A stretch of 21,890 nt of DNA from the NCBI GenBank assembly GCA_964653235.1, contig CAZZCP010000041.1, forward strand, positions 1 through 21,890. The letters are read 5' to 3'. Below, piece after piece: positions 20,955 to 21,890 of the stretch (the stretch's first letter is position 1; the number at the start of each line of letters is the position of its first letter). The notes below the pieces were generated by a model. That model was given only the letters and a program-made list of their open reading frames with translations. It ran no database searches and was not told the DNA's origin. A program made the translations under genes and the position numbers. The stretch is from CAZZCP01 sp964653235 (lineage in GTDB: Bacteria; Bdellovibrionota; Bdellovibrionia; Bdellovibrionales; UBA840).

Positions 20955-21824
20955 ATGGGCGATACGAAGAATAAATCAACAGTCGATACAAAATCATTGG
21001 TCTCCTCTGACCCGATGGCACTTTATATGGCCCAGGTCAATAAGTACAAACTCCTTAGCAAAGAAGAAGAGCAAGAACTTGCCATTCGCTACTATGAAAC
21101 CAAAGACCCCGAGGCCGCTGAAAAACTAGTAACCGCCAATCTTCGTTTTGTAGTGCAGGTAGCCCACGAATATTCAAAATTTGGTTTAAAACTGATCGAT
21201 TTGGTACAAGAAGGAAATGTAGGATTGATGCATGCAGTACGTGAGTTCAACCCATATAAGGGTGTGCGTTTGATCACTTATGCGGTTTGGTGGATTCGCG
21301 GCTACATTCGAGAATATCTTTTAAAACAACATTCACTCGTCAAAATCGGCACCACTGCTGCACAAAAAAAACTTTTTTATAATCTTAAAAAAGAGCAAGA
21401 GCGCATTGAAGCTTTAGGAGAAGAACCCACAGTACAGCTTTTGAGTCAGAACTTAGGGGTTGAAGAAAAAGATGTCGAATTAATGCAGCAAAGATTGAGT
21501 TCAAAAGATGTCAGCTTAGATCAGACCATTGATTCCGAAGATCGAACTCGACTTCTCGATTTGCAAACCAGTGATAGCGATGACTCGGTTGATGAAGTCA
21601 TTGCTCGGCAACAAGACTTGCATTTGCTCGAAGAAAATATTGATCGCGTTCGCAATACTTTAAACGAAAAAGAACTCTTTATTTTAGAGCATCGCCTGCT
21701 CAATGATAGCCCAATGACTTTGCAAGAAATTGGCAACCATTTTGGTATCACTCGCGAGAGAACCCGCCAGCTTGAAGCCCGAGTGATCAAAAAACTCAGA
21801 GACGAATACACTTCTGTCCGATAA
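20955..21824 (+). CDS. rpoH: RNA polymerase heat-shock sigma factor (sigma-32 type)
   Basis: Alternative sigma factor of the sigma-70 family, 289 aa, typical of RpoH. Region 1.2/2: MALYMAQVNKYKLLSKEEE, LVTANLRFVVQVAHEYS, DLVQEGNVGLMHAV (82-95) and the -10-binding ITYAVWWIRGYIREYLL. The RpoH box that distinguishes the subfamily is AQKKLFYNL (136-144). Region 4.2 helix-turn-helix: MTLQEIGNHFGITRERTRQLE (about 254-274). There is no region 1.1. GGTGG lies 4-5 nt before the ATG. The gene sits 11 bp behind the 101-aa gene, probably in the same transcript. No RNA thermometer or long leader is evident. No strong terminator is visible in the 56 bp beyond the stop. Confidence 0.94.
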   Translation: MGDTKNKSTVDTKSLVSSDPMALYMAQVNKYKLLSKEEEQELAIRYYETKDPEAAEKLVTANLRFVVQVAHEYSKFGLKLIDLVQEGNVGLMHAVREFNPYKGVRLITYAVWWIRGYIREYLLKQHSLVKIGTTAAQKKLFYNLKKEQERIEALGEEPTVQLLSQNLGVEEKDVELMQQRLSSKDVSLDQTIDSEDRTRLLDLQTSDSDDSVDEVIARQQDLHLLEENIDRVRNTLNEKELFILEHRLLNDSPMTLQEIGNHFGITRERTRQLEARVIKKLRDEYTSVR

Positions 21825-21879
21825 CCGGAATGGCACTCTGAGAGATGCTTTTCGGCATTGCTTGTGCTAGCTTGCCTGC

Positions 21880-21890
21880 ATGTCAACACA
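21880..21890 (+). CDS. Possible start of a further gene, cut by the window edge
   Basis: ATG TCA ACA begins at 21880, exactly 6 nt after an extended -10 motif TGCTAGCTT (21865-21873), the same spacing as the two probable leaderless genes at 2956 and 20638. No -35 and no ribosome-binding site are visible. Only 11 bases remain, so the product is unknown. Confidence 0.25.

Noticed and set aside
21825..21860. Intrinsic terminator after rpoH
   Set aside because: Only a 4-bp ATGC/GCAT stem near 21845 is seen, with no following T run.
1..21890. CRISPR array, transposase, integrase or restriction genes
   Set aside because: No regularly spaced short repeats and no recognisable proteins of these types in any frame.

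Overview
The window looks like a chromosomal segment of a predatory-type bacterium of the Bdellovibrionota (Bdellovibrio/Pseudobdellovibrio-like). The grounds are the Tad/Flp pilus genes interleaved with unusual secreted proteins, the Gly/Phe-rich surface protein, the many exported proteins of unknown function, the tight gene packing, and by eye a moderate-to-low G+C content. This is inference from gene content; no database search was possible.

Layout. 1-232: direct repeat with a tRNA-Leu-like 5' piece, then a terminator. 225-2518 (minus): one-carbon operon folD-gcvT-gcvH. 2559-3534 (plus): divergent regulatory region, a basic 84-aa protein and a Nudix hydrolase with a probable leaderless start. 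3491-5776 (minus): two tandem paralogous porin-like outer-membrane proteins. 5898-8390 (minus): a small exported protein, and upstream of it a secreted clan-CD (caspase/legumain-like) cysteine peptidase whose reading frame is cut by an in-frame TAA just after the signal-peptide segment. 8775-11527 (plus): Flp pilin, three tiny or medium pseudopilin-like proteins, a CpaB-like protein and a membrane-anchored accessory protein. 11524-14530 (minus): two secreted proteins, a 738-aa Gly/Phe-rich one and a 192-aa Cys-containing one. 14661-14836: long inverted repeat. 14902-18368 (plus): receiver-histidine kinase hybrid, CpaC-like secretin, CpaF-like ATPase. 18351-20574 (minus): small unknown protein and aspS. 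20638-21824 (plus): small unknown protein and rpoH. A possible next gene begins at 21880.

How it fits together. The centre (8775-18368) is a Tad-type pilus locus that contains pilin, minor pilins, CpaB-like, secretin and motor ATPase. It lacks TadB/TadC platform proteins, TadZ and a prepilin peptidase within the window. Two secreted proteins and a signalling kinase sit inside it. That arrangement recalls the Bdellovibrio host-interaction (hit) locus, where secreted proteins lie within a type IVb pilus cluster. The flanks are housekeeping genes (glycine cleavage/folate, aspartyl-tRNA synthetase, heat-shock sigma factor). The most notable oddities are the interrupted peptidase, the 176-bp inverted-repeat element, clustered CGGAC motifs in both pilus-locus control regions, and -10 boxes placed exactly 6 nt before the start codons of genes without a Shine-Dalgarno sequence.
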